A stretch of DNA of 64,000 nt. It comes from Macrostomum hystrix (taxonomy: Eukaryota; Platyhelminthes; Macrostomidae). The position numbers and the translations under genes were made by a program. A model generated the notes under the pieces. That model saw only the letters and a list, made by a program, of their open reading frames with translations. It had not been told where the DNA came from and ran no database searches. This document shows, in pieces, positions 53,828-64,000 of the stretch; within the stretch, counting starts at the first letter, position 1, and each line of letters begins with the position of its first letter. Where the stretch lies: contig CATNEN010000001.1 in assembly GCA_950097015.1 (NCBI GenBank), positions 10,996,001 to 11,060,000 on the forward strand, in the 5' to 3' direction.

Positions 53828-55949
53828 ATGGCTCAGATTTCAGCACAGGTTCACTATGTACTGCGCTCACGCCTAAAAAACATGGCCAGGCCAGCGGAGA
53901 GTAAGATTAGTGAGGAACAGTTTGGCAGGCTGTGGGACGGTGCCGTCGCAACCCAGCAGCAATGGATAGATGCCAGGAATCAGTGGGCTGATGGCGCGAC
54001 ATTGGGTGTCAAGGCCCGTATAGCTGCAGATATTGCGGATGTAAACATGACAGCTAGGATCGCTGCAGGCATGAGAGACACCATAATGATGGCTCTGCCT
54101 ACTGACAGAGTGGTGCTTCCTGCTAATCTGCCGGCGGCCAGCGTACAAGCGTAGTGGGTCTGTGGACCCATATGCAGGCCAAGCAAAGGGTGGCTGCTCA
54201 GGGCAACCCTAATGCTGGTCAACAGGCTCATTTCGCACGTGACATACTTGATGACCTTGAGGTGTGGTCTGAAACTGGAGCCTTGGCTGTCAGGCTTGCA
54301 AGTGGAGGTATTCGTGGGACCCAGCTGTCAAGGGGTGTCATGAACCTGATCAACCAAGGGTTGACCTCCCTCTGCTGAGACTAGATGAAACCATCACAGG
54401 TGAAGCCAGGCAGAGTCCTGTTTGATTTTGCAGCTGCCGCACTGGCGTTCCCACCGCCTCAAAACGGAGCGACAGTCATGATGTCCAACAAATTCATGTT
54501 GGACTACATCATGCTGTATATCCGACATATGATGGCCCACCAAGTCTCCATGGTTGACTCACGGAATGCACTTCGGCGTATCGCTGCATTTTCTTGTGGA
54601 CGCTCTGTTGGGGATCAACTCTTGGCGAAGATGGGCCAAGATGCAAGACCCTGCTTTAGAACGTGCCATGACGGATCTACAGGCCACTTCTCTTCATGAC
54701 AACCCTGCTCGGATGTCGGCCCATCGATTTTGGATGGCCGCAGCATGCTGCCACAATGCGGCTGTTGACGTCTTAGCCACCGCGCACGGCGAAGTTTTCG
54801 AGATCGTGTGTGCGCTGGAAGCGGTCGATCCACACGAACAGGCAGCAGGCACAACATCTGGGCAGGAGCATATCCTGCACCAGGTGGCTACAACCGGTCA
54901 GACACCAGTTCCACCTCAACAAGAACCAAATTCCTAATGGTGCTCTGTCTAGAGTCACCTTAGACGTCTTAGCCACCGCGCACGGCGAAGTTTTCGAGAT
55001 CGTGTGTGCGCTGGAAGCGGTCGATCCACACGAACAGGCAGCAGGCACAACATCTGGGCAGGAGCATATCCTGCACCAGGTGGCTACAACCGGTCAGACA
55101 CCACAGTTCCACCTCAACAAGAACCAAATTCCTAATGGTGCTCTGTCTAGAGTCACCTTCGTGGCTCCGGGCAATGCAGCAGCCGGAGCTGCCGGTGGTG
55201 GCGGCGGAGGTGGCGGCGGAGGACCAGCAGGCGGCCCAGGAGGTGCTGAAGGCCCGAGACCGGCAGGCGGAGCAGGGCCAAGAAGGGCCGGGCCGGAAAA
55301 CGTCCGAGCTGCTGTACTGTTTTGGGTAGGTAGAACATTGGCGAGGAATGGAATGGTAGATGATCTCGAGGACAGGCTGGCTCGACTTGGGCATGAACTG
55401 CTGGATGAAGATTTCAATGTAGGTGAAGGAGTCGCTGTCACGGGAGTGGATGATGAAGAGCATCTGGTTGACAGAAGCTCCCTGGTTGAGATGTTTGGTG
55501 GCAGGAAACCAGTGAGTCGTTATCCTGACGCTGTCCCTACATACTACGGAGGAGCCACTACAGTGTTCTTCGATGGTGCCTCTGCCTCATCAGAGCCGCA
55601 TAAACAGCCTCAACAAGCACACCGCTTATATGAGGCAGAAGGAATGGACAAAGAGATCGTCTTGATAATCTCGGAGATCAAGGCAGAAGGGATACGCAGG
55701 GAGCAGATCCCAGAATTTCTGGCTGACAAGTTCGGCAGATCAGTGAGAAAGAAGGACATCCAAACAGCTCTCAAGAGGATCACAAACTTCCCTGAGGTGA
55801 TCAGCAAGGGTACCGATCCGACAGAATTTGCAATGTTCATCTACTTACTGACTGACGTGCCGTGCACAACCAACAAGGGCAACATGCTGAGGTGGAGAGA
55901 AGAAACAGTGTACGATATAATCCAGAGGGCTTCTGCCAAGAAGGTGTAA
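53828..55949 (+). pseudogene. Unrecognised coding region, frame-broken, with DEK_C-like tail
   Basis: Good-quality coding sequence in successive frames: 53828-54154 (ATG in context ACCATGG), 54154-54378, 54385-54699, 54554-54937, then 54960-55949. No GT-AG boundaries explain the frame changes, so these look like indels or stops (TAG at 54152, TGA at 54376). The first part is Ala-rich and helical (ARIAADIADVNMTARIAAG). A polyglycine linker (about 55190-55230) separates a second globular part. Near the C-terminus MDKEIVLIISEIKAEGIRRE and FGRSVRKKDIQ look like a DEK_C-type helical module; this is weak. Poly(A) signal AATAAA at 56154. I do not recognise the family; a transposon- or virus-derived structural protein is possible but unproven. 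Confidence 0.5.
54767..55159 (+). repeat. 196-bp tandem duplication inside the unrecognised coding region
   Basis: 54767-54961 and 54963-55159 are almost identical; the visible difference is a 2-bp indel (ACACCAGTTCC versus ACACCACAGTTCC). The first copy encodes DVLATAHGEVFEIVCALEAV and then stops (54937); the second encodes the same segment and reads on. The period is not a multiple of 3. Confidence 0.93.
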
Positions 55950-56153
55950 CTCTCTTGGCTAAACTGCAGCAACAACAGTTGCTGCAGCATGTGCACCACA
56001 TGCTCGGGGCTATTCCATCTTATAACTTATACATATCAATTTCTGGTTTTCAAGCAATCTTCACTTACTGTTGCACTTGTTTATCTACAACTATCTTCAA
56101 TAATAGCTCTATATTCCGGTTGTATCTGTTAGGGGATCTGACTGCATACTTAA

Positions 56154-56159
56154 AATAAA
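56154..56159 (+). terminator. Poly(A) signal AATAAA
   Basis: First of three overlapping AATAAA hexamers about 205 bp after the stop at 55949. Confidence 0.5.
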
Positions 56160-57489
56160 TAAATAAATGTTGTAATCTGAAACTAATTCGACGATGTGCC
56201 TCTATCAACAACGGCATTCCTCATCACTACAAACACTCTGCAGCCAGGGAGTGGCAACAACAGCAAGTGTCTGTCACCAGTCTGCAGCTCTCAATTATCA
56301 TACAGTATTTTCCATAGTTCAATCATTTAGTGGCAATATTGGTGAAAGTCTGGTTTAACAATGCACTGCAATCAGAAGTCCTGGTTTGTTTGGCAGCGGT
56401 CTGAGGGTCCAGCCACCTCCCAGACCTCCAGGGTTCAATCTGATGCACGGTGCTTTGCCTCCAGCTGTCTGTGGTCCTGTAGATGCAGCTCTCCAAACTC
56501 CGGATACTCCGTTGGGGTGTCACTCTCAACTACTGGTGTCTGATTGACAATACTGTTCTTCACAGCCTTGTCTTGAGCTTTCCAACTTGTTCTGTCTCTC
56601 TTCTTCAATACACTTTACTCACTCTCTCCAGCAACTAACTCTGACATATATATATAGGCACATACAACCTGAAGACAATGATAAGGAAAGGCATCTCATA
56701 GGAGGTGCCCCGGAAGCTGTTCTTAGGAAACAGACAGATGTGTCGAGAGGGTTTAGGTGAAACTTTGTGTCAAAAAATACACAACTGATCAACACAAGTT
56801 TCTACGTAAAATATTAAGATGTGCCTGTGGAACTGATCCGAGGGCTCGGTCAGTTTTGGTCGATAATCTGGCAAGTGGCATCTGGCCTACAATCTCCCAT
56901 ACAACTGATGTCAAGTGCCTAACACATAACAGACATATGCATGATAATCAATGTATGCCAAATGCATGGCACACTGTTGGAAGGTGTGTCTGTGCTCAGG
57001 GAAGTATAACAAGGTGAAAGATATCCAATCAGGACAACATCAGGTCTCCGATCAGCTAGTCTAAATGTACAATTGGTTTGGAAGGTTTTGTTCAATTGTT
57101 AATTTTATTTGCTCATTTTGTCTGTACAGGCTGTCTGATGACTCAGGCAGCCTCTGTAGCACCGGCAAAGGGTGCTGCTCCGACAACATAATTTCTCATG
57201 TTGTGCGGGCTGTCGGAACTCTGATGAAAAATGACCGCAGTTTTCACAATCAAGAGACACAACCGTGGGATTCAAAATGTATCATTTCCATGGTTGATAG
57301 TCCCCCGGTGGACAGAAGCCAGTTTTGTCCGCATGTATCGCTTAATTGGGTACGGGCAGTTTGGGATAAGGTTTTTAGGATAGGGGGTCTCTTCCTTTAA
57401 AGTATTAACTGACTTCATTTTATCAACAGTTTGAGCGCAAAAATTATAGTTCAAACCATAGAAATTATATTGTGTCAAAGTTGTCAATG
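56160..57489. other. Spacer, no gene supported
   Basis: Short frames only; no motif recognised. Confidence 0.45.
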
Positions 57490-57612
57490 CGGCTCATGCA
57501 AACTTAATTATGTCAATACGGATGATTCTACCTTAACGATGTAAATTCGTATATTCAAACTTAACGATATCAATACGGCTTTTCAAACTTAGTGATGTCA
57601 ATACGGTTGAAT
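57490..57612. repeat. Degenerate ~30-bp tandem repeat
   Basis: Four diverged copies of CAAACTTAACGATGTCAATACGG. Confidence 0.75.
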
Positions 57613-57786
57613 AGGAAGCAAAATTTCGATAGCGTGTCAGGCACGTTTCCCTATATATATAATGAGACTGATGCATCGACGTGCGTGCGCTCTCTCTATA
57701 CATATCTCGCTTCCTTGGCTGACTGATGGCTTTGGGCCATGGACAATGCTGCGGCCAAGGCAATTCAGCTTTTGTAGTCTATATAT

Positions 57787-57825
57787 ATTATTAGACCCAC
57801 TTACTAATTATATGGGTCTAATAAT
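57787..57825. repeat. Perfect 13-bp hairpin
   Basis: ATTATTAGACCCA (57787-57799) and TGGGTCTAATAAT (57813-57825) pair around a 13-bp loop. Confidence 0.9.
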
Positions 57826-59850
57826 CTACTAATAATAAAACTAATTATACCTATTTAATATAAGGAAGCTCGTGTTATTGTAATATCGGCTGATTAGTAT
57901 CTTAAGCCTTAATTCGTAGAATGAAAAGCAAATCGTTAAACATACACATAGTAGTACAACGGAGAAGCTACATACACGTCTCAGTCAAGAAAACTGAGAG
58001 AGACAGACTGAATTCTCAAGCTGGCCTGCAGGTAGCTTATGGAGAGTAGCGAAGTCAAGTGAAGTGTGAGAGGGCGTTGTGCCCTTGACTATATATTTAA
58101 ACATGGTTAAGTTGGACAGACTGGAGGAGGTTGGCGGTACGATAACAAGAGTGCGACTGAGGGTAGGAGAGGAGGCTAGAATGTGAGCGGCGGACCAATC
58201 AGAAAGGAGGAAAGAAAGAAAGGATAGAGAATGAGAGATCAGCCGCAGAGATAACGAGAAAGAACTTAGATTGAACTGGACGATGTAAACAAGAAAAGTG
58301 CAGAGAACGAAAGAGTGAATAGACGACAGAAGGCAGAGACGGAAGTCGCGACAGCACTTATGTCGACCAGAAATTCCAGCCGAATTTCGACGCTCCCTAT
58401 ACGTAATGGATATATCCCAAAACCAGCTGGCAATTCAATGACGACGAAAATGATGCAGAATTGAAGGCCGCCTTGCTTGCGGCATGCGAAGCGGAAGACG
58501 CTATGATCGAGCATCTTCTGCACCCGCAAAAGTGCAGGTGCGTTCTGCATTCAGTTGAAATATTTTATATTCGCCTCTGTTCTATGCCTAGCTTAATAAA
58601 TGTTCATATTACAAGTGTATCTTCAATTATTATCTCTAGCAGAAAGGCCAATTATAAACGGCGATTTCTAAGAAATAAGGAGTCGTGGGAAAATCTTTTC
58701 CTGATGTTGCACTCACTTTGGATGCTATGTTCTCAATCGGATTATATTTAGATGGTCTCAAAGCAAACAATCACAAAGTTGAAGACTCACTATAAAATTA
58801 CCGATAGAAGGTGATTCCCAAAACACAAGTGTTTAATAGTTACTCACGGATCCTTTTGTTAGCTTACAACTGGTGGAATATGGTTTCAAATTAAAGATCG
58901 GATGGGAGTTCAAGGCGTTCTAATCTCAATGAAATGATTCTTATTCTTGACTAAGGTATAGTCGGAGGTTTAGAGCTGACCAGGGATAGCAATGGCTAGC
59001 AATAGAGAGTGAGCGGATTAGGTAAACTGCGGCTGGCTCGCGCAAAAGGAGGTCGAAGAAGGGACGGGCAACACTTTCTCTCAGTGCAAGAGCTTTTATA
59101 TCACTTGACCAAAAGGTTGTCATTCGACAGGAGTTTCTAAGCGAATCCTAGTGCTCTTGCAAACGCATTTTCGCATAGGAGGAAAAGCTGAATATTCTTT
59201 GGTCTTTACAAGCGCGAACAGATGTAAATCGCATAGGTTAAATTGTAACACTTCATTAGCCTTTTTTTACAGAAGCGAAGGCCCTCCCAGCTCAGAATTA
59301 ACAAGATGTTTAAAAATTATATGATTTTGATTAAAAATTGTGGGGGGGGGTAGAAAATGCTGGTATAATAGGCATTTGAAAACAGGTTTAAGGAAAATTA
59401 AAAAGCGCGAAAAACTGTAAATTATAAATAGTGTAAGTTTTTGATAAGATAATTGAAAATGTAGTCTAGCTTCGATAACGTTTGTAGGTATAAAATGTGA
59501 GTTGACATTAAAATGGTTGTATTTTGTATGCATAGTCTCTAAGACTTTATTAGAAAACAAGATTAAAAAACAGGATTAAAAACAAGTAGCATAAACAAGA
59601 CCCTGGACGGGTCAAGGATGGTGCAAAAAGGAGGGGGGTTGTAATAAATCGAAGTGGAGAGGGCCATAGACTATTTGCGCAAATAATGTACATGTCCATC
59701 TAAGGTGATTGAGTTAGAAAGGAAAGAAAAGGTGGGTTTGGATTAAAGCGAAGAAAAGTGATATAAGAAGGAGCGAGAAAGCGTGGAGCTCTTTGCGTGC
59801 AACGTTTGACTTCTAGCGAGTCTCTAAAAGTTTAATTGTTTCACATTTCT
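57826..59850. other. Spacer, possibly remains of LTR elements
   Basis: No supported gene. Segments at 57980-58260 and 58900-59130 have the look of non-coding element leaders but share no clear pairing. Confidence 0.35.
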
Positions 59851-60132
59851 GCGATGCAAGATCCAATAGCTAATCTGCGCTGGCTTTTGACAGACCTCGG
59901 CGTTCAAGTTAAAAGTCTCGATAGGTGGCTGTAAATTACCGAGTGGCTACTGATTAGCATGTGGGCGCTGCTAGGCGCCTTCATTCTAGTCAGTCTCGTC
60001 GTGTGGGTGTGCATCTGCTTTTGCTGCAGATGTCGATGTCCGCGGTGGAAGATCCGTCATCCGGGGCATCAGTCAGTTCGTCCAGCTGATGTTCTAGACA
60101 GCGCTGATTTTGTTGCGGGATCGCTCTGTTGA
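59851..60132 (+). pseudogene. Membrane-anchor fragment, envelope-like C-terminus
   Basis: A plus-strand reading from an ATG near 59854 has one in-frame stop (TAA about 59932), then MWALLGAFILVSLVVW (59958-60005), a strong membrane span, followed at once by a Cys/Arg-rich tail (CICFCCRCRCPRWK) and a stop at 60132. An anchor followed by a short cysteine-rich cytosolic tail is seen at the end of retroviral-type envelope proteins, but no ectodomain is recognised. It faces away from the neighbouring minus-strand Gypsy remnant, so it does not belong to it in the usual order. Confidence 0.35.
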
Positions 60133-60423
60133 CTACACAGTGTGATGTTAGCCCATTCTGAACGTTAAAACGGCCCTTCTCAGGGCCACCACTTTGAAAT
60201 GAGGCTTCTGTGTCTGTGCCACGGCAGACTGGAGAGATCGCAAGCGCAGTAATTGTGCAGAGAGACTTGATCGACGAATAAGAGGCCAGTACCGCTGTCA
60301 ATGCAAACACTGAGATAGTGTGGGGTGTTGCCGATAGCTGGATGAGCGGCAGAATGTCAGTGTTGGCCACTGTGTCGGCCTTAGCGGCATTCGGTGAGAC
60401 CGGTCCTTGAAGGGGTAGATCGT

Positions 60424-60476
60424 GATGTCGTTCGCCAGGTCGTCAGGTTAGCCAATCGCCAGGTCATCAGGTTAGT
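60424..60476. repeat. Short tandem duplication of CGCCAGGTCGTCAGGTTAG
   Basis: Two copies of a ~25-bp unit at 60428-60451 and 60452-60476, differing at a few bases. Confidence 0.8.
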
Positions 60477-60559
60477 TGAGCAACCGACCCTCAACGAGGC
60501 GAATGTGGAATTCAGAACAGAAGAAAAATATGTTGTAAAGATTGTTTTGAACAAGTGTA

Positions 60560-60838
60560 GGAAGGAGAGGCGTGTCGTTGAAGTAGTCATAGCTGAGTAA
60601 AATGTGCGCGGTGACAAATGGTAGTCATTGACGAATGTTTGTACATCTTTGTAAAGAGTGGGCCAGTAGTAAAAGCGCGTTAGTCTTTGTAGAGTCTTTT
60701 GAAGACCTGGGTGGCCGCCGAAAGTCGAAGTACGACATGAGGAAAATAAGGCGTCTCCATAGCATTGCGGTATAACGAGTCGTATGATTCCATGGTCATG
60801 GTCATAGTAGAGTGTGTCATTTTGAATTGAATAGCCGG
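60560..60838 (-). pseudogene. Gypsy integrase zinc-binding region, fragment
   Basis: Reads GIIRLVIPQC, FGGHPGLQKTLQRLTRFYYW and KDVQTFVNDYHLS, the H2C2 zinc-binding part and following helix of Gypsy integrases. The cysteine pair is eroded (DYHLSPRT) and the catalytic core is not recognisable beyond it. Confidence 0.7.
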
Positions 60839-61816
60839 GCCGCCAGCGGTGCTCTATGACAGTCGGGCTGCCTCCAGTTGGCAGCTCCGCTCCCGTTTCC
60901 CAAGTCGCCGTCTTGCTTCGCCCCCTTGATTGCCCGCGGCTTCCCCTGCGGGGGGTACCAGTGATGCCCGGTTGGGTGGGGGCATAAGGGATGGGCGGGG
61001 GTTGGTTTGGGCTCCCGCAGCTGCCGAGAAATCTCTGCGAGCTGCTGGGTCACCCTGGCCAGCTCCTGCGTTAGCAGGTGCTGTTGCTCCCGATGGGCGG
61101 CCATGGTCTCACTGAGGTGCTCCTGCCCCACGTCCTCTTTCGCCCTGACCTGGCGCACCCTCCTACGGGGGTCTCGCTCAGCAGCCATTTCAAACTCCAT
61201 CCTCATGATGGGCGCCAGGACTTCGGGGGTGGCCACGATTCCTTCTAGGAAGGAGGCCAAGAGTGCTCGCTCGAACGGCTCGCCGCGGCCGTTGGGATTG
61301 GCCTGCATGGCGGCGGAGCGCAAGCGGTCAGCGAAGGAGGCATACGTTTCCTCACGGCCTTGCTTCAAGTTGCGCCCACTAAGGAGACGGGCATAAGGGG
61401 TACAGGGCACAGGGCACAGGCGCCGCTAAATGCTTCGGTGAGGTCCTGCACGAACCGCACATACGTGGCACGGCGCGGCAGGGTCATGGCCTGAGTGAGG
61501 GGTTCACCGCCTAGGTGGGCCAAAAGGGTGAGGATCTTCTCCTCCTCATCCTCTAGACCTTCGGCTTCGTTTTTAAGCTGAAGCGGCGCAGCCAGCGGGG
61601 GAATGACTCCTTTAAGGATTCATAGAGCTCGATGGCGACCTTCACCCTATGAGCTCGGGGGCGCCGCATTTCCAGGCGCTCTAGCAGCGAGGCTAGGCGT
61701 TCTACCGGATCGGCCTGCTGGGCTGCCGCAGGAGGGTCGGCGCGCGCCGCGGCTCGGCCTCTGGGTGGACGGCCGGTTCCGACCGCCTCCACCACCTCAT
61801 CCTCCTGGTCGGACAT
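60817..61816 (-). pseudogene. Gypsy gag protein, frame-broken
   Basis: ATG at 61816 starts an acidic, Ala/Pro-rich N-terminus (MSDQEDEVVEAVG), then ERLASLLERLE and a helical capsid-like part. The frame changes near 61555 (LAHLGGEPLTQAM continues the capsid at about 61535-61500) and again near 61410, after which RNLKQGREETYASFADRLRS and FERALLASFLEGI are typical of Ty3/Gypsy capsid C-terminal domains. A coiled-coil-like QELARVTQQLAEISRQLRE follows. At least two frame changes. No zinc knuckle before the deletion point. Confidence 0.72.
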
Positions 61817-61854
61817 TTTCGGCCAAAAGAGGTATGAGGATTTTGCAAGATTGA

Positions 61855-64000
61855 AAGGGGGGTTGTCGCTACTGCAACAATGGGGGTGAGAGGGATGAGG
61901 GCTGAGAAGTGCTCAGCGCACGACCAGGGGCCGTGGGAAATAAACAAAGGAAGAGCCCGGCTGACTTGCGTCACCTGACCTAAAAAATGATAAAGGAGAA
62001 GTTCCCCGGCCTAATAAACAATCACTGCGATGCAGTGGCCGATAAGGAAACAAAGAAACAGAATACGGGGAGAGAAAGGGTCTAAGGGGGAAAAGAAGGG
62101 GAACTCCATTGGCAAGGGAGTTTGACACGTACCCTTTGACCCGCCAGGAAGAGAGGAAAACCCGCCAAGGAATCCCCCACACCCCGGCAGAGATGCACGT
62201 GCTACGCTCCGCATCTGCCCGCGAATCCCTAGCTCCTTATTGCTCTCATGCGCGCTTGCAGTTGCCTTCCTGCCGCAGCCTTCAGCTCGGCATCACCAGA
62301 GCACACCCCCTAGTGAATTAGCCATTCATGGACGAGGGCTGTCTAATAGAGAAATAAATAGTGGAAAGCAAAACAGGATAGGATTTAAATTGTAATAAAA
62401 TTTGCCTAAAGTAAATATTTGGCTAACGGCGATTAGTTTATTAGGCTAAAAATCCCCAGTGCCCGTTCCCGCTATTGTGCCGCCTAACTAGCAGAATAGT
62501 CCCTTAGGAGCAACAATTAAAAGACCGCTACGCGGGTTACTTAGCTGAATATGCCGGTTGCGTACTGCAGTCCTGTAGTTCTCGAGGGAGGGCAGGGCAA
62601 GATCAGCGAGGACAGAGGAGGTGAAGGCTAAATGTGAGCTGGCAGGGGCCAACACACCAGTGGAGCTCAGTGGCTCAATTCGAGAGCTCACCTAAAGAGG
62701 TGGCTTGTACTATTCGGAGCTTATAGACAGGCAATGAGCCTGTGAGCGCTAGATGAGCATAAAGCTCTAGGGTCTAAGCCCTAAGTGGGGGGATTAGGTC
62801 CGGAAGGGAGGTCCGGTCCTCGGGAGGGTCCGTGGACAGAAAAGTGTCCGGACGAGGCTGTCGGGATCCCCGGACGAGGTGTCTGAGGGCAGCGCAGCGC
62901 GCTTCCTTAAATAGTCCTGCAGCACGCCAACCACGACATTCATCAAAATAACCCACATCCACGCCGGCCTGTCATCGAGGAATCGGAGCGGTGATGGGCC
63001 GGACCGATTACCCAATGAACCGGCGGCGAGAAACGACAGATGCTCCTTTACGAGCAGCCGCCGGCAGTCGGCCAATAATTGTTATTCCGCCAGGACAATG
63101 GGAAGCGCAGGCGCCGACCTGCCTACAGTGACATTACATTTATTTAAGATGAAAGGTCATATAATCGAGCTGGGCTCGGACTACACTAAAGAAGTGGGGA
63201 CATGAAGAATTATTGATCACTTGAGATGCCTGAGTGATTTCCGATATCTGATCGCGGTTTGGAGGGGAATTATGACCTAAACTAGCTCATACAATAAAGT
63301 TATGGCCCGCGATCAGTCACTCCTACGGGGGTCTAGAACAGATCCAGGGAGAGGGGATTCGACGGCTACTTAATTCACCGCCGCTCCAAACCCGGCCCTA
63401 AGATTAATGATCTTACTTTTGTGGCCAGCTGCTAGTTGGGTCGCGATTATTAATTGCTTAAAATTCGAAAAATTCTGCTGGCTCACATTCCCACTCGATT
63501 CCCGTAGCACACTCCACATCACTCCACCTTCGCTCACTTTCACGTAAGACACTTACGTGCCTACTGTCAGTAGTAGCGGGGTGTCTCAAGAATCGAGGGG
63601 AAAAATTAACTACAACATACGGTACAGAACCCTAAGAAGAGTTCCGCTATAGAAGAATCCTAGTGCGTGTGTACGTACGAATACAACTATAAATAGATTG
63701 GTGCGTGAGTATAAAATGGTCGGCGCCCCTAGTGATTAAGGTATAGCGTCCTATGGGGGGTGGGTGCGCATTCCGGTCGCGGCGAAATTGTTCCTCATTG
63801 CCAAGCGGGGTGCCTTGTCCCAACTCGCCGTCTCCTCCAGGTGTTCGCGGCTGTCCTAGTCTCCCCCTCGCCCGGCTTGGTCTCGGTTGCGCAATCCTGG
63901 GAGGCTCCGGCCGTTTTCCTCCTTGAGTCCGAGGGGTCCGGCCGTGCTCTTCCCAGGTGGCTCTAGATTGGTTGGTCCGTTGCGCCCTCGCCAATTCCGT
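61855..64000. other. Leader of the gag remnant and unassigned DNA
   Basis: Upstream (minus strand) of gag, so a 5' LTR and leader would be expected here, but no repeat pair or TG...CA ends were recognised. GC-rich open frames at 62774-63075 and 63647-63994 have no motif and are probably chance. Confidence 0.35.

Larger units (their letters stand above)
60380..61816 (-). mobile_element. Gypsy deletion derivative: gag joined directly to integrase
   Basis: Minus strand: gag (61816 down to 60817) is followed immediately by an integrase zinc-finger region (about 60835-60600). Protease, reverse transcriptase and RNase H (over 2 kb in a full element) are missing, so the copy has a large internal deletion. 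LTRs were not identified. Confidence 0.75.

Noticed and set aside
53828-55949. Assignment to a particular virus capsid or nucleoprotein
   Set aside because: Layout is suggestive, but no motif specific to a virus family could be seen.
62774-63994. GC-rich open frames near the right edge
   Set aside because: Proline/arginine-rich translations without motifs, open on both strands; expected in GC-rich non-coding DNA.

Overview
The window is nuclear DNA of an intron-bearing eukaryote, most likely an invertebrate animal. Evidence: GT-AG introns, signal-peptide exons, animal-type genes (a GDT1/TMEM165-type transporter, a family-92 glycosyltransferase, a PAN plus ALK-type glycine-rich secreted protein, a KMT5A-like SET protein), a tRNA-derived SINE, and a very high load of varied transposons. 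I cannot name the species from sequence alone. A repeat-rich lophotrochozoan or flatworm-like genome is a guess.

Layout. 0-13 kb: host exons among minisatellites. A 21-bp minisatellite (1-1309) follows a minus-strand GT92 exon (1352-2533); a 31-bp array (2.6-2.8 kb), a 28/29-bp array (3.35-4.5 kb) and a foldback MITE (5.16-5.50 kb) come next. Two minus-strand exons (5573-6331 and 7133-7750) each encode a whole GDT1 cation-transporter domain. One signal-peptide exon (10719-10925) is phase-compatible with both, which suggests alternative terminal exons. 12.9-21.4 kb: a four-exon plus-strand gene (12928-12973, 13532-13876, 19513-19836, 20845-21383) for a ~417-aa secreted PAN plus glycine-rich protein. 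All three introns are phase 1; intron 1 holds a SINE and intron 2 holds an antisense Gypsy element. 22.9-26.0 kb: an apparently intact PIF/Harbinger transposon with 20-bp terminal inverted repeats, AAA target duplication, and divergent transposase and Myb/SANT genes.

27.0-30.8 kb: a broken piggyBac transposase whose end is cut by a 5'-truncated LINE. 32.1-33.5 kb: a four-exon minus-strand KMT5A-like SET gene with two frame breaks, flanked by a direct repeat. 34-44 kb: mostly non-coding, with a CACTA-like fragment, degenerate tandem repeats, a possible terminal exon near 39.6 kb and a 140-bp repeat family. 44.1-52.6 kb: a graveyard of rarer transposons: Helitron remnant, hAT-type MITE, an intron-containing KDZ/Zisupton-type transposase and a broken P-element-like transposase. 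53.8-55.9 kb: an unrecognised, frame-broken coding region with a 196-bp duplication. 59.8-61.8 kb: a Gypsy deletion derivative (gag joined to integrase) beside an opposite-strand membrane-anchor fragment.

The most interesting candidates are the shared-first-exon GDT1 locus, the PAN plus ALK-type glycine-rich secreted gene, the complete Harbinger element with its inter-gene palindrome, and the unidentified 54-56 kb coding region. All gene models were read by eye; no search, alignment program or transcript data were used.
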